A program made the translations under genes and the position numbers. 48,563 nt of DNA from positions 1 through 48,563 of the forward strand of contig CALLMM010000049.1 of assembly GCA_938005745.1 (NCBI GenBank), given 5' to 3'. The notes under the pieces were generated by a model. That model saw only the letters and a program-made list of their open reading frames with translations, was not told the DNA's origin and made no database searches. Positions 16,800 to 27,442 of the stretch are shown here, in pieces. The stretch comes from an uncultured Chthonomonadales bacterium (GTDB taxonomy: Bacteria > Armatimonadota > Chthonomonadetes > Chthonomonadales > CAJBBX01). Numbering within the stretch: position 1 is the first letter of the stretch; each line of letters opens with the position of its first letter.

Positions 16800-18146
16800 A
16801 TGCAACCCCTTCGCATAGTTCTGGTGGGCGCGGGAAGCCGCGACTTCGGCGCGGCGACCGTGCGGGATGTGCTGCTCAGCGACACCCTGGCGCAGCGTCC
16901 CCTCATACTCACACTCATGGATATCGCGGCGGACCGCCTGCCGGAGATCGAAAGCTACGCCCGCCACGTGGTACAGAGCCTGCGGCGGGAGGCGATTGTG
17001 CACGCCACCACCCGCCTGGAGGAGGCGCTGGAGGGCGCGGACTTTGTGGTAACCGCCGTTGAGATCCGCCGCCTGCTCCACTGGACGCAGGACTACCATA
17101 TCCCGCGCAAATACGGCTTCCGGCAGATTTTCGGTGAGAACGGCGGACCGGGTTCGCTCTTTCACGGGCTGCGCTCTCTCAACGCCGTCGTGCCGGTCGC
17201 GCGCCAGATGGAGCGGCAGTGCCCGAACGCCGTGCTGCTCAACTACACCAATCCCCTGCACAAAGTCTGCGAGGGCGTGTCGCGCCTGACGAAGATCCGA
17301 TTCGCCGGGCTGTGTCACGGCGTCTGGATGGGAATGGAGCAGATCGCCTCCATGCTGGATCGAGAGGTGGAAGAGCTGGAGATGTCCGCCTGCGGAATCA
17401 ACCACTTCACCTGGTTTCAGACGATCCGCGACCGGCGGACCGGCGAAGACCTCTACCCCCGACTGCGCGCGGCGGAGCGGGAGGGCGACTGGCTCCACGA
17501 CTGGCACGAGATCGGGATGTCCCGCATCCTGCTGCGCCGTTTCGGTCTCTACCCGTCGCCGGGAACCAACCACTTTGGCGAATATATCGGCTGGGCGGAC
17601 GAGTTCTATGCCGGAAATCTCCACTGGTTCTACGATCCGACGGAGGGGCATCCCTGGGAGACCGGCGAGATCCCGGAGTTCGTCTACTCGCTCAGCGGCG
17701 ATAAGACGGGTCGTCCCTGGAAGAGACCGCCGCACGCTCCGGGTCGTCTGGAGGATCACCCGCTGGAGCCGTCCGGCGAACTGGCGGCTCCGATCATGGA
17801 GGCGCTCGCCTTCGGGGAGCCGCGCTCTCTGGACGCCATCAACATCCCCAATCGCGGCTATATCCCCAACCTGCCCGACGGCGCGGTGGTGGAGGTGCCG
17901 GCGACCGCCGACGCGCACGGCTGGCATCCGTCCGTCATGGAGCCGCTGCCGGAACCGATCGCCGCCATGATCCGCACCCAGTTGAGCATCCACCAGCTGC
18001 TGGTCGAAGCCTACGCGGAGCAGTCGAAGGCGAAGCTGCTGCAGGCGGTGCTGCTGGAGCCGACCGTTCACTCTTACCGCGCCGCCGTCGCGATGGTGGA
18101 CGAGATGCTGACACTGCAGAAAGAGGTCCTGCCGCCGCTCTACTGA
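16800..18146 (+). CDS. Glycoside hydrolase family 4 enzyme (NAD- and metal-dependent)
   Basis: This is 448 residues behind AGGGAGAT. GH4 enzymes hydrolyse glycosides by an oxidation-elimination route with NAD and a divalent metal. Visible parts: the Rossmann motif VGAGSRDFG (residues 9-17), NYTNP (148-152), CHG (172-174) with the metal Cys172, and GINHFTW with the metal His202. The family includes alpha-galactosidases, alpha-glucuronidases and 6-phospho-glycosidases; the sequence does not settle which. It stands 88 bp before gmhA and may start that operon. Confidence 0.9.
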   Translation: MQPLRIVLVGAGSRDFGAATVRDVLLSDTLAQRPLILTLMDIAADRLPEIESYARHVVQSLRREAIVHATTRLEEALEGADFVVTAVEIRRLLHWTQDYHIPRKYGFRQIFGENGGPGSLFHGLRSLNAVVPVARQMERQCPNAVLLNYTNPLHKVCEGVSRLTKIRFAGLCHGVWMGMEQIASMLDREVEELEMSACGINHFTWFQTIRDRRTGEDLYPRLRAAEREGDWLHDWHEIGMSRILLRRFGLYPSPGTNHFGEYIGWADEFYAGNLHWFYDPTEGHPWETGEIPEFVYSLSGDKTGRPWKRPPHAPGRLEDHPLEPSGELAAPIMEALAFGEPRSLDAINIPNRGYIPNLPDGAVVEVPATADAHGWHPSVMEPLPEPIAAMIRTQLSIHQLLVEAYAEQSKAKLLQAVLLEPTVHSYRAAVAMVDEMLTLQKEVLPPLY

Positions 18147-18190
18147 GAGAATCTCCTCTCCTGCGGCGCGAAAGTTGGAGGAGAGACCGG

Positions 18191-18196
18191 TATAAT
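18191..18196 (+). promoter_or_regulatory. Candidate -10 for gmhA operon
   Basis: A perfect TATAAT lies 39 bp before the gmhA start, just after the GH4 stop. No -35 at the usual distance is seen, so gmhA may have a weak promoter of its own or be read from GH4. Confidence 0.3.
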
Positions 18197-18234
18197 GAGG
18201 AGAACAATCACGATTCAGGAGCGCAGAGAAGAGC

Positions 18235-18798
18235 ATGAGCATCATTTCGGACTATCTGGCGGGAGTGCAGCGGCTGATCGCGCAGGTTTCCGAAGAGAGG
18301 ATTGAGCGGCTGGCGGATCGGCTGGAGGAGACGTGGCGGGAGGGGCGGCGCGTGCTGCTGATGGGCAACGGCGGAAGCTCCGCCACCGCCTCGCACATCG
18401 TCAACGACCTTCAGAAGTGCATCTACCTCGACTCCGGCAAGCCGCTCCGCGCGCTCTGCCTCTCCGACAACACCCCGCTGGTGCTGGCATGGGGCAACGA
18501 CACCGAGTTCGCCAACATCTTCGAGCCGCAGATCGAGTGCTGGGCGGAGCCGGGCGACCTGGTCATCGGGATCAGCGGCAGCGGAAACTCGCCCAACGTC
18601 CTGCGCGCCATCGAGGCGGCAAACCGACGGGGCGCGCGCACCTTCGGGCTGGCGGGTTTTCAGGGAGGCAGACTGGCGCAGACCGCGCAGGAGTGCATCG
18701 TGATCGAGAGCGACAGCATGCAGCAGATCGAAGACCTGCACATGATCCTGCTGCACGCGGTCTTTGTGACCCTGCGCGAGCGAACGAAGAGAGCATAG
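18235..18798 (+). CDS. gmhA: Sedoheptulose-7-phosphate isomerase (GmhA-type SIS protein)
   Basis: This is 187 residues with a SIS fold. The pattern MGNGGSSATASHIVNDL (43-59) and GISGSGNSPNVLRAI (112-126) matches GmhA, which makes D-glycero-D-manno-heptose 7-phosphate. By comparison with E. coli GmhA, H54 and H174 match zinc ligands, but the position of the E. coli Gln ligand seems to be Glu here (IEDLH, about 166). The next genes are a PhyH oxygenase 13 bp on and gmhB, so the pathway assignment is supported by context. A related SIS isomerase remains possible. Confidence 0.82.
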   Translation: MSIISDYLAGVQRLIAQVSEERIERLADRLEETWREGRRVLLMGNGGSSATASHIVNDLQKCIYLDSGKPLRALCLSDNTPLVLAWGNDTEFANIFEPQIECWAEPGDLVIGISGSGNSPNVLRAIEAANRRGARTFGLAGFQGGRLAQTAQECIVIESDSMQQIEDLHMILLHAVFVTLRERTKRA

Positions 18799-18811
18799 AC
18801 GGGAGAGAGAG

Positions 18812-19798
18812 ATGACGCCTGCCCTGACCACCCGATTGAACGAAGAGCAGATCGCCTTCTTCCATACGGAAGGCTATCTGATGGTTCCCAATCTGTTTGC
18901 GCCGGAGGAGCTGGAGCCTCTGCGGCAGGAGATCGCCGACATCATCGAGGCGACCGCGCAGCGGCTTCAGGCGGGGGGAAAGATCGCCGATACCTTCGCC
19001 GACGCGCCTTTTGAGACGCGGCTGCACCGTCTCGTTCGCGCCTATCCCGACCTCTGGCACGACTTCCGGCGGGCGATTGAGGGCAAGGCGGGAGGCGGGC
19101 ACACCGGACGCGAGATGTTCAACCTGCTCACCCATCCGCGCCTGCTCGACGTTCTGGAGGGGCTGCTCGGACCCGAGATTATCGCCTCCAGCGTCTACCG
19201 CATTCGTCCGAAACTGCCCGGTCTGGATCGGGGCGAAGTGCCCTGGCATCAGGACTCAGGCTACTTCTCTCCCCACTGCGACCGGAGCCTGATCGTTACC
19301 TGCTGGATCCCGCTGGTGGACGCCACCATCGAGAACGGCTGCCTGCTCGTGCTGCCGCGCACGCACCGCGCCGGCATCGTTCCCCATCACACCGGCGGGC
19401 ACGCCGGCTATCTGGAGGTGAAGGCGGAGGACCTCCCCGCGCCGGAGTCGGAGGCGGTCTACGTGCCGGTTCCGCTCGGCGGCGCGCTGCTGATGACCAA
19501 CATGACGCCGCACTGCTCGCGCACGAACGCGACCGATGTCGTTCGCTGGAGCGTAGACCTGCGCTACCAGTCGCGGGAGGCTCCCACCAACGCCTTTCAG
19601 GAGCCGGAAGAGTTCGACCCGAACGCGCCAGAGATCGAGATCGCCTGTTATGCGCCGGAGGGCGACTTCGTCGTGCGCAGCGCGCGCCATCCGGAGAGCG
19701 TCCATACCTATGAGCAGTACGCGGCGCGGCGCCGCGCCTACGACGCGGCGCGGCTGCCCTATCCGCAGCGCGGCTGGACTCCCCTGAAAGGCGATTAG
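18812..19798 (+). CDS. Phytanoyl-CoA dioxygenase (PhyH) family oxygenase, copy 2
   Basis: This is 328 residues, an Fe(II)/2-oxoglutarate oxygenase by its motifs: an opening EEQIAFFHTEGYLMV, metal motif H146-x-D148 in PWHQDSGYF, ENGCLLVLPRTH (174-185), distal H234 in MTPHCSRTNATD and R245 or R251 for 2-oxoglutarate. It lies between gmhA (13 bp gap) and gmhB (5 bp gap), so all three are almost certainly one operon. That suggests a substrate in heptose or nucleotide-sugar-linked metabolism, but the product is unknown. Confidence 0.9.
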   Translation: MTPALTTRLNEEQIAFFHTEGYLMVPNLFAPEELEPLRQEIADIIEATAQRLQAGGKIADTFADAPFETRLHRLVRAYPDLWHDFRRAIEGKAGGGHTGREMFNLLTHPRLLDVLEGLLGPEIIASSVYRIRPKLPGLDRGEVPWHQDSGYFSPHCDRSLIVTCWIPLVDATIENGCLLVLPRTHRAGIVPHHTGGHAGYLEVKAEDLPAPESEAVYVPVPLGGALLMTNMTPHCSRTNATDVVRWSVDLRYQSREAPTNAFQEPEEFDPNAPEIEIACYAPEGDFVVRSARHPESVHTYEQYAARRRAYDAARLPYPQRGWTPLKGD

Positions 19799-19803
19799 CT
19801 CCG

Positions 19804-20388
19804 ATGCCCTCCCGCCGCGCCGTCTTTCTGGATCGGGACGGGGTGATCAATCGCGACAGCCCCGACTTCATCAAGACGCCGGAGGAGATGATCCTGTTTC
19901 CCGGCGCGCCGCAGGCGATCGCCCGGCTCGACGCCGCCGGTTTCGCTGTGATTGTGGTCAGCAATCAGTCCGGGCTGGCGCGGGGACTGATAACGCCGCA
20001 GAGCCTGGAGGCGATGCATCGGAAACTGCAGCGCGCGGTGGAGGAAGCCGGGGGCAGACTGACCGGCATCTACTTCTGCCCGCACCTGCCGGACGCGGGT
20101 TGCGCCTGCCGCAAGCCAAAGACCGGCATGCTGGAGCAGGCGGCGCGCGAGCACGGGATCGCCCTCTCCGAAAGCTATATGGCGGGCGACAAACCGGACG
20201 ACATCGCCTGCGGTCGGGCGGCGGGATGCCGGACTATTCTGATCCTGAGCGGACAGACCCGCCGGTACGACCCCGCCCGCTTCGCCGCGCCGCCCGACCT
20301 GATCTGTCCCGATCTCCCCGCCGCCGCCGAACAGATCCTGCGCGAATCTGAAGGCGCGCCTGGATGCCTCCGCGCTGATAACGCCTGA
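19804..20388 (+). CDS. gmhB: D-glycero-D-manno-heptose 1,7-bisphosphate 7-phosphatase
   Basis: This is 194 residues of the HAD superfamily. The N-terminal FLDRDGVINRD contains nucleophile D10 and acid/base D12. VVSNQSGLARG and the zinc cluster C92-x-H94...C100-x-C102 (FCPHLPDAGCACRKP) are GmhB hallmarks, followed by MAGDKPDDIACGRAAGC. It removes the 7-phosphate of heptose bisphosphate in ADP/GDP-heptose synthesis. The heptose kinase/adenylyltransferase (HldE/HddA-type) is not in the window. Confidence 0.92.
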   Translation: MPSRRAVFLDRDGVINRDSPDFIKTPEEMILFPGAPQAIARLDAAGFAVIVVSNQSGLARGLITPQSLEAMHRKLQRAVEEAGGRLTGIYFCPHLPDAGCACRKPKTGMLEQAAREHGIALSESYMAGDKPDDIACGRAAGCRTILILSGQTRRYDPARFAAPPDLICPDLPAAAEQILRESEGAPGCLRADNA

Positions 20389-20402
20389 TCTCCCTGGCGT
20401 CC

Positions 20403-21248
20403 TCAAGAAGCGCGATTCTGCTGCCAGAACGGCGTGTAGACCGCGATAAAGGTCTCGAAGAAGGCGCGTGCGCGCGGCGTCAGCCCCTCCAGATAGCCTG
20501 GCTCCAGAAACCAGGGCTGATCAGAGAAGTAGTCGCAGAGAGGGCGGGACCGGCGGGTGTAGGTCAGCATCAGGGTACGGCGCAGCTTATCGGCATGGTA
20601 GCGTCCCCGATGCAGCCCGAACGGATTGAACGCCACTGCGTCGCCCGGCTGCAGAGAGATCCGCACCGCGCCCGGCATCGCGTTGGAACGGCAGTGCGCC
20701 TGATTATCGGACAGGCGAATCCGATACTCCTCCGGCGTGTCCCAGCGCAGATGCGATCCCGGCACAAACTCGATATCTTCGCTCGGAACCAGCGCGACCT
20801 GCAGTTGAATGGCGTCGCCCTCCGGCGTTCCCCGCTCCAGAAACGCCCGCTCCTGCGCCTCGTCCGGGATCAGAAACTGCGTATCCCGATGCCAGTTGCC
20901 GTCCATGCTGGTCTGCGTGGGGTTCATGAACAGGCTGGTGCAGCGGAAGAGCGGATCCTCTCCCAAGATCTCCCGGCTGACCGCCAGAACCCTCTCATCC
21001 GCCGCCGCCTCCATCACCTCCCGAAACGCCTGCGGATCGTCGGCAAAGTAGCCGGGATGGTTGAGATGGCGCATCGAGGTCGCGTCCGGTCCGCCGCCCG
21101 GCTGCCCGGTCTCCGGATTGCACACGCGCCACTGCTGCAGGATCGCCTCGCAGATCGCCTGCAGCCGCCGGGTGCGCTCCGCGTCAAACAGCCCTCGCAC
21201 GATCAGATAGCCCTCTGTTGTCCACTGCCTGGCAAGTTCGCCGGTCAT
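20403..21248 (-). CDS. Phytanoyl-CoA dioxygenase (PhyH) family oxygenase, copy 3
   Basis: This is 281 residues. The opening ARQWTTEGYLIVRGLF is of PhyH type. The metal motif is H120-x-D122 in NWHRDTQFL, the PGSH block is at 163-166, and the distal His is H213 in FGLHRGRYHADKLRR with R223/R224 after it. It is 8 bp downstream of the clan GH-A glycosidase gene on the same strand, so both are probably one operon. It converges with gmhB, with only 14 bp between the stops. The substrate is unknown. Confidence 0.87.
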   Translation of the reverse strand: MTGELARQWTTEGYLIVRGLFDAERTRRLQAICEAILQQWRVCNPETGQPGGGPDATSMRHLNHPGYFADDPQAFREVMEAAADERVLAVSREILGEDPLFRCTSLFMNPTQTSMDGNWHRDTQFLIPDEAQERAFLERGTPEGDAIQLQVALVPSEDIEFVPGSHLRWDTPEEYRIRLSDNQAHCRSNAMPGAVRISLQPGDAVAFNPFGLHRGRYHADKLRRTLMLTYTRRSRPLCDYFSDQPWFLEPGYLEGLTPRARAFFETFIAVYTPFWQQNRAS

Positions 21249-21256
21249 CGGTGCTC

Positions 21257-22711
21257 CTATCTCTCCGGAAAGATCAGCACAAGCATCGAAAAGGGACTCA
21301 TGGCGTAACGGAACGGCTGCTGTCCCGCGACGCGGGTCGGCTCCGGCAGCGTCCTGGTCGCCGGACTGGGATGGGTTACGCCGTTGTAGATCACATCCTC
21401 ATCGTTGATCCGATTGTTGACTCCCCGCAGGGAGTAGACCCGTACCTGCTTTCCGGCAGGGTTGTATCGCGCAAACTGAACCCGCACGTCCTGCGGCTTC
21501 TCCGTCTTGTTGATCAGCATCATCTGGATCTCGCCGCTGCGCCGGGTGGCGTAGGCGGAGAGCACATGCTTCGGATCGGCTCCGCTCTGCGTCTCCAGCA
21601 CCTGCCCGTACAGATGCGACGCCATCTGCAGCGCATAGTAGGTCGGGCTGGCTTCATCCGCCGGACGCGAGTCGTCTTTCGTCGCCAGCACGCCCCAATT
21701 GCGGTTGATGCGCTGCAGGCAGAAGTGGGTATGCCCGCTGACGCCCGTCTGCAGAAACATACCGATGCAGTCGGCGTTGCCCAGCGCGTTGGAGAGCCTG
21801 CGCCCCGACAGGTTCTTATCTCCCGCGCCCCAGTTCCATTCGGTGATGTAGACGGGCAGCGGACGCGAGTCGTATCTCTGGATCGTGCTGCGAATGTACT
21901 CCATGCACTCCTTCCAGCCCTGCGCGTAGCCCCGCGTCTGCTCCCACGCCTTCTCCCCTCCCTGCGGATACCAGTGCAGAGAGACGGCGTCCACCAGCCC
22001 GGTTCCGCGCCGATTGCCGTGCGCGATCAGAAACTTCTCCAGATTGTGCTGCCCCCACCAGAACCAGGTGTTGGTCGAAGCCGGTCCCATGATCCTGAGG
22101 GAGGGGTCCGCCTGTTTCATCGCCCGCGCCTGCTCCGCGAACTTGGCGTTGTACCAGCGGTAGATCGCCTCCTGGCTGGCTTTATGCTCTTTCGGGGCGT
22201 CCATCTCCGGCTCGTTGCCGATCTCCCAGAAGGCGACGCTGATCCCCTGCTGTCGGGCGGCGCGCACCCAGTTGGCGGCATGTTCGCCGGAGCTGCTGAA
22301 GGAGTAGCGGCGTCCCGTCGTTCGACTGGTGGCGGTCTGGTCGGTGGCGGTGTTGGTCTGAAAGATCATCTGCGCGCCGCCGGCGCGCGCGAATCGGTAG
22401 ACCCGCTCCGGGGTCATCGGCGTCCAGCCGGTCGCCAGTGGGGTCTCCCAGTCGTACCAGTGCGCCGGAACGCCCCCCGGAAAGCGCAGCAGGGTCATGC
22501 CCATCTGCGAGAAGGCGCGCACGGCTCCCGCCGAATCGTGCCGATTGTTCCAGAGGGCGACGTAGTTGGTGCCGTGAAAACGATCGGGGGTGGTGAACAG
22601 GACGCGGTTTTCGTTGACGCGCACCGTGATCGGCTGCGTCGCGCCCGCGCCGGCAGCCAGCGTCAGCAGCAGAGCGATACAGATCGCCCGCAGTCGGCGA
22701 AGATTGTTCAT
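21257..22711 (-). CDS. Secreted clan GH-A glycosidase (arabinofuranosidase-like)
   Basis: This is 484 residues with a signal peptide (about 1-24, ending AGAGA). The catalytic TIM barrel shows the acid/base E167 in FWEIGNEPEM and the nucleophile E291 in YITEWNW, the clan GH-A pair. LRFPGG (75-80), SLHWYP and a C-terminal beta-domain (about 370-484) resemble alpha-L-arabinofuranosidase families such as GH51 and GH39-type enzymes. The family number cannot be fixed by eye. It probably acts on plant or microbial polysaccharide in the periplasm or outside the cell. Confidence 0.82.
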   Translation of the reverse strand: MNNLRRLRAICIALLLTLAAGAGATQPITVRVNENRVLFTTPDRFHGTNYVALWNNRHDSAGAVRAFSQMGMTLLRFPGGVPAHWYDWETPLATGWTPMTPERVYRFARAGGAQMIFQTNTATDQTATSRTTGRRYSFSSSGEHAANWVRAARQQGISVAFWEIGNEPEMDAPKEHKASQEAIYRWYNAKFAEQARAMKQADPSLRIMGPASTNTWFWWGQHNLEKFLIAHGNRRGTGLVDAVSLHWYPQGGEKAWEQTRGYAQGWKECMEYIRSTIQRYDSRPLPVYITEWNWGAGDKNLSGRRLSNALGNADCIGMFLQTGVSGHTHFCLQRINRNWGVLATKDDSRPADEASPTYYALQMASHLYGQVLETQSGADPKHVLSAYATRRSGEIQMMLINKTEKPQDVRVQFARYNPAGKQVRVYSLRGVNNRINDEDVIYNGVTHPSPATRTLPEPTRVAGQQPFRYAMSPFSMLVLIFPER

Positions 22712-22899
22712 CTCTCTCTTGCCTCCCTCCCGCCGATACCGAACAGCCCCATCCCGCTCCCGTTCTTCGGCGTCTGCCTCTTGATACGCAGGAACCGCCG
22801 CCGGTTGTTCGCATCTCCCGCAGCCGCGCCCTCCGGCAGGAATTTAGCTTCCGCAGCCCGAATCTCCTTCCCAAACCTCTCAAGAACGGAAAGACTCAC

Positions 22900-24963
22900 G
22901 TGCCGCGAGACCTGCCGCTCGGGAACGGGCGTCTGCTGGTGAACTTCGACAGCCGTTATCATCTGCGCGACTTCCACTATCCCCGCGTGGGCGGGGAGAA
23001 CCACTCCCTGGGAAACCCGTTTCGCTTCGGGGTCTGGTGCGACGGTCAGTTCGGCTGGACGCACGACGACGACTGGGAGCGCGTCCTCGACTATCAGGGT
23101 GAGACGCTGGTTACCGGGGTAACCCTCCGCTGCCCGCGTATGGGGCTGACGCTTCAGTGCAGCGACGCGGTAGACTTTCATGAGAGCGTCTACCTGCGCC
23201 GCGTGCGGGTCGTCAACCATCAGGGAGGAACGCGCGCCGTCCGCGTCTTCTTCTCGCACAACTTCTCCATCTCCGATAACGATATCGGCGACACCGCCTA
23301 CTACCATCCGACGCTCCGCGCCGTGCTGCACTACAAGGGACCGCGCTACTTTCTGATCAACGCGCGCACGGCGGACGGAGGCGGCATCGCGGACTACGCC
23401 ATCGGCTACAAGAACACCCCCGGATACGAGGGAACCTGGCGCGATGCGGAGGGAGACGGATCGCTGGGCAAAAACAGCATCGCGCAGGGGTCGGTGGACT
23501 CCACCATCGCCGTGCATCTGACTCTGGCGCCGAACGAGACCGAGGAGTTCTACTACTGGATCTGCGTGGCGGAGCGGTATCAGGATGCGGTGAGGCTCAA
23601 CGAGCTGACGCTGGCAAAGACCCCGCAGACGCTTCTCCGGCGCACCGCCGCCTACTGGAGGCTGTGGGCGAACAAGGACAACTACGAGTTCGGCGACCTG
23701 CCCGAAGCGGCGGTTCGGCTCTACAAGCGGAGCCTGCTGATGATCTCCACGCAGATGGATCAGGGCGGGGCGATCCTCGCAGCGACCGATACCGACATCA
23801 CCCAGTTCAACCGCGATACCTACGCCTATATGTGGCCCCGCGACGGCGCGCTGGTCTCCCATGCCCTCGATGTCGCCGGCTTCGAGAGCCTGAGTGTGCG
23901 CTTCCATCAGTTCTGTCTGCCCCTGCTGACGCGCGAGGGCTTCTTCCTGCACAAATACAACCCCGACGGCAGCGCGGGAAGCTCCTGGCATCCCTGGGTA
24001 CGCGATGGAGAGCCGCAGCTTCCGATTCAGGAGGATGAGACCGCGCTGGTGGTCTGGGCGCTCTGGAAACACTTCGACAAGTTCCGCGATGTGGAGAACA
24101 TCAAGCCGCTCTACCGCGACCTGATTATGCGCGCCGCCGGCTTTATGGCGACCTACCTGGACGAGGCGCACGACCTTCCCCTGCCCTCCTACGACCTCTG
24201 GGAGGAGCGGCGGGGTGTCTTCGCCTGGACGGTCGGGGCGGTCTACGGCGGATTGATGGCAGCCGCCAACTTCGCCGAGGTCTTCGGCGAGGAGGCGGAG
24301 GCGGAGCATTTCCGCCGGACGGCTGCCCGCATCCGTGACGGCTGCGACCGCTACCTGTGGAGCGAGCAGGAGGGGCGCTTCCTGCGCGCCGTGCGTTTCG
24401 ACGCCGGCGGGCGCATGGAGACCGATCTAACGCTCGACTCCAGCATGATGGGGCTGCTTCTGTTCGGGATGTATGATCCCTGCGATCCGCGTATCGAGGC
24501 AACCGCGCAGGCGCTCTACGACCGCCTCTGGGTCAGGACGGAGGTCGGCGGCATGGCGCGCTACGAGAACGACTACTATCATCAGGTTAGTCAGGATATC
24601 GCCCGCGTGCCGGGCAACCCCTGGTTCATCTGCACCCTCTGGAAGGCGCAGTACTATATCGCCCGGGCGCAGAGCGAAGAGCAGTTATCACAGGCGCTCC
24701 CGCTCATCCAGTGGGCGACCGACCATGCGCTGCCCTCCGGCGTCCTCGCCGAACAGGTAGACCCCTTCACCCATGCGCCGATTTCTGTCTCTCCGCTGAC
24801 CTGGAGCCATGCGACTTTTGTTACGACTGTGATAGAATATCTTGACAGGAAATCGGAACTGAACCTCTGCAGCGCCTGCGGACAGCCCCTCTTCACGAAA
24901 GAGCGGCAGAAGCTGCATCAGGACCGCGCCCACCGGGACATTCATCACGGCGTCATCACCTAG
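22900..24963 (+). CDS. GH15-type glucoamylase / glucodextranase-like glycosidase
   Basis: This is 687 residues with a GTG start directly before the conserved N-terminal beta-domain (DLPLGNGRLLVNFDSRYHLRDFHYPRVGGEN). The (alpha/alpha)6 catalytic domain has YMWPRDG (310-316), the general acid in LPSYDLWEER (about E435) and SPLTWSHATFV near 630. No signal peptide is seen, so it is probably cytoplasmic, acting on malto-oligosaccharides or similar alpha-glucans. An added tail holds a CSAC pair and ends in a His-rich stretch (HQDRAHRDIHHG), which could bind metal. The RBS is weak. Confidence 0.9.
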   Translation: MPRDLPLGNGRLLVNFDSRYHLRDFHYPRVGGENHSLGNPFRFGVWCDGQFGWTHDDDWERVLDYQGETLVTGVTLRCPRMGLTLQCSDAVDFHESVYLRRVRVVNHQGGTRAVRVFFSHNFSISDNDIGDTAYYHPTLRAVLHYKGPRYFLINARTADGGGIADYAIGYKNTPGYEGTWRDAEGDGSLGKNSIAQGSVDSTIAVHLTLAPNETEEFYYWICVAERYQDAVRLNELTLAKTPQTLLRRTAAYWRLWANKDNYEFGDLPEAAVRLYKRSLLMISTQMDQGGAILAATDTDITQFNRDTYAYMWPRDGALVSHALDVAGFESLSVRFHQFCLPLLTREGFFLHKYNPDGSAGSSWHPWVRDGEPQLPIQEDETALVVWALWKHFDKFRDVENIKPLYRDLIMRAAGFMATYLDEAHDLPLPSYDLWEERRGVFAWTVGAVYGGLMAAANFAEVFGEEAEAEHFRRTAARIRDGCDRYLWSEQEGRFLRAVRFDAGGRMETDLTLDSSMMGLLLFGMYDPCDPRIEATAQALYDRLWVRTEVGGMARYENDYYHQVSQDIARVPGNPWFICTLWKAQYYIARAQSEEQLSQALPLIQWATDHALPSGVLAEQVDPFTHAPISVSPLTWSHATFVTTVIEYLDRKSELNLCSACGQPLFTKERQKLHQDRAHRDIHHGVIT

Positions 24964-25044
24964 TGCGGCGTAATGAAGAGAGCCGGCGAGGGGCGCGCCT
25001 CGCCGGAGGTCAGCCGACGCCAGACTAGTCACCCCGGAGCATCC

Positions 25045-26730
<1,686 letters not shown>

Positions 26731-26733
26731 CGG

Positions 26734-27357
26734 ATGCATCTCTACATCGTTCGTCACGGACAGTCCACCAACAACGCCAATCTGCCGCGTGTTACGGACC
26801 CGCCGCTCACCCCGCTCGGAGAGGAGCAGTCCCGCCGCGCCGCCCACGCGCTGCAGTCTGCCGGTCTCACCGCGCTGCACGCCAGCCCGATGCGCCGCGC
26901 CCTGGCGACCGCCCTCCCCATCAGCGCAGCCGTCGGACTGCCGGTGCGGGTAACCCCCGACCTCTGCGAAGAGAACGGGCTGGGAGAGCATCCCGGCATG
27001 ACGCGCGACGAGATCGCCGCCATGCTGCCCGCCTGCGAAATCCCCGACTCTGTCACCGCACAGGGATGGTGGTTCCGGCGGCAGGAGGGACCGGAGCAGG
27101 CGTCGGCAAGGGCGCGCGCTGCCGCCAGCCGTCTTCAGTCGCTCTACCAGCAAAACGGCGACGAGCGGGTGGCGGTCGTAACGCACGGGACGTTCGCCTC
27201 CTACCTCCTCCGCGCCCTGATCGCCGTTCCGTCGGACAGCCGCCTCCACTTTTTCCATGATAACGCCGGCATCAGCCTGATCGAGTTGCGCCCCAACGTC
27301 ACCTTCCTGCGCTATCTGAACCGCCTGGATCACCTCTCGCCGGAGCTGGTAAGCTGA
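26734..27357 (+). CDS. Histidine phosphatase (phosphoglycerate mutase-like)
   Basis: This is 207 residues. The motif LYIVRHGQSTNN has the nucleophilic His8, ASPMRRALATALPI is the second conserved block, and VVTHGTFASYLLRAL holds the second His. It lacks the features of a glycolytic mutase and is probably a broad phosphatase for sugar phosphates or similar. It starts 3 bp after the carB stop, so it is probably translated from the same message, but there is no clear functional link. Confidence 0.87.
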   Translation: MHLYIVRHGQSTNNANLPRVTDPPLTPLGEEQSRRAAHALQSAGLTALHASPMRRALATALPISAAVGLPVRVTPDLCEENGLGEHPGMTRDEIAAMLPACEIPDSVTAQGWWFRRQEGPEQASARARAAASRLQSLYQQNGDERVAVVTHGTFASYLLRALIAVPSDSRLHFFHDNAGISLIELRPNVTFLRYLNRLDHLSPELVS

Positions 27358-27442
27358 AATCTGCTCCCCGCCCCCAATTTCAGGCAGGAGGAGGAGGCAG
27401 GCTGCGAAGAAGAGTATAGGGATTCCTGAGGGAGTGAGACGG

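Noticed and set aside
16617..18245. 542-codon minus-strand frame over GH4
   Set aside because: Antisense shadow; the true gene is on the plus strand with all GH4 motifs.
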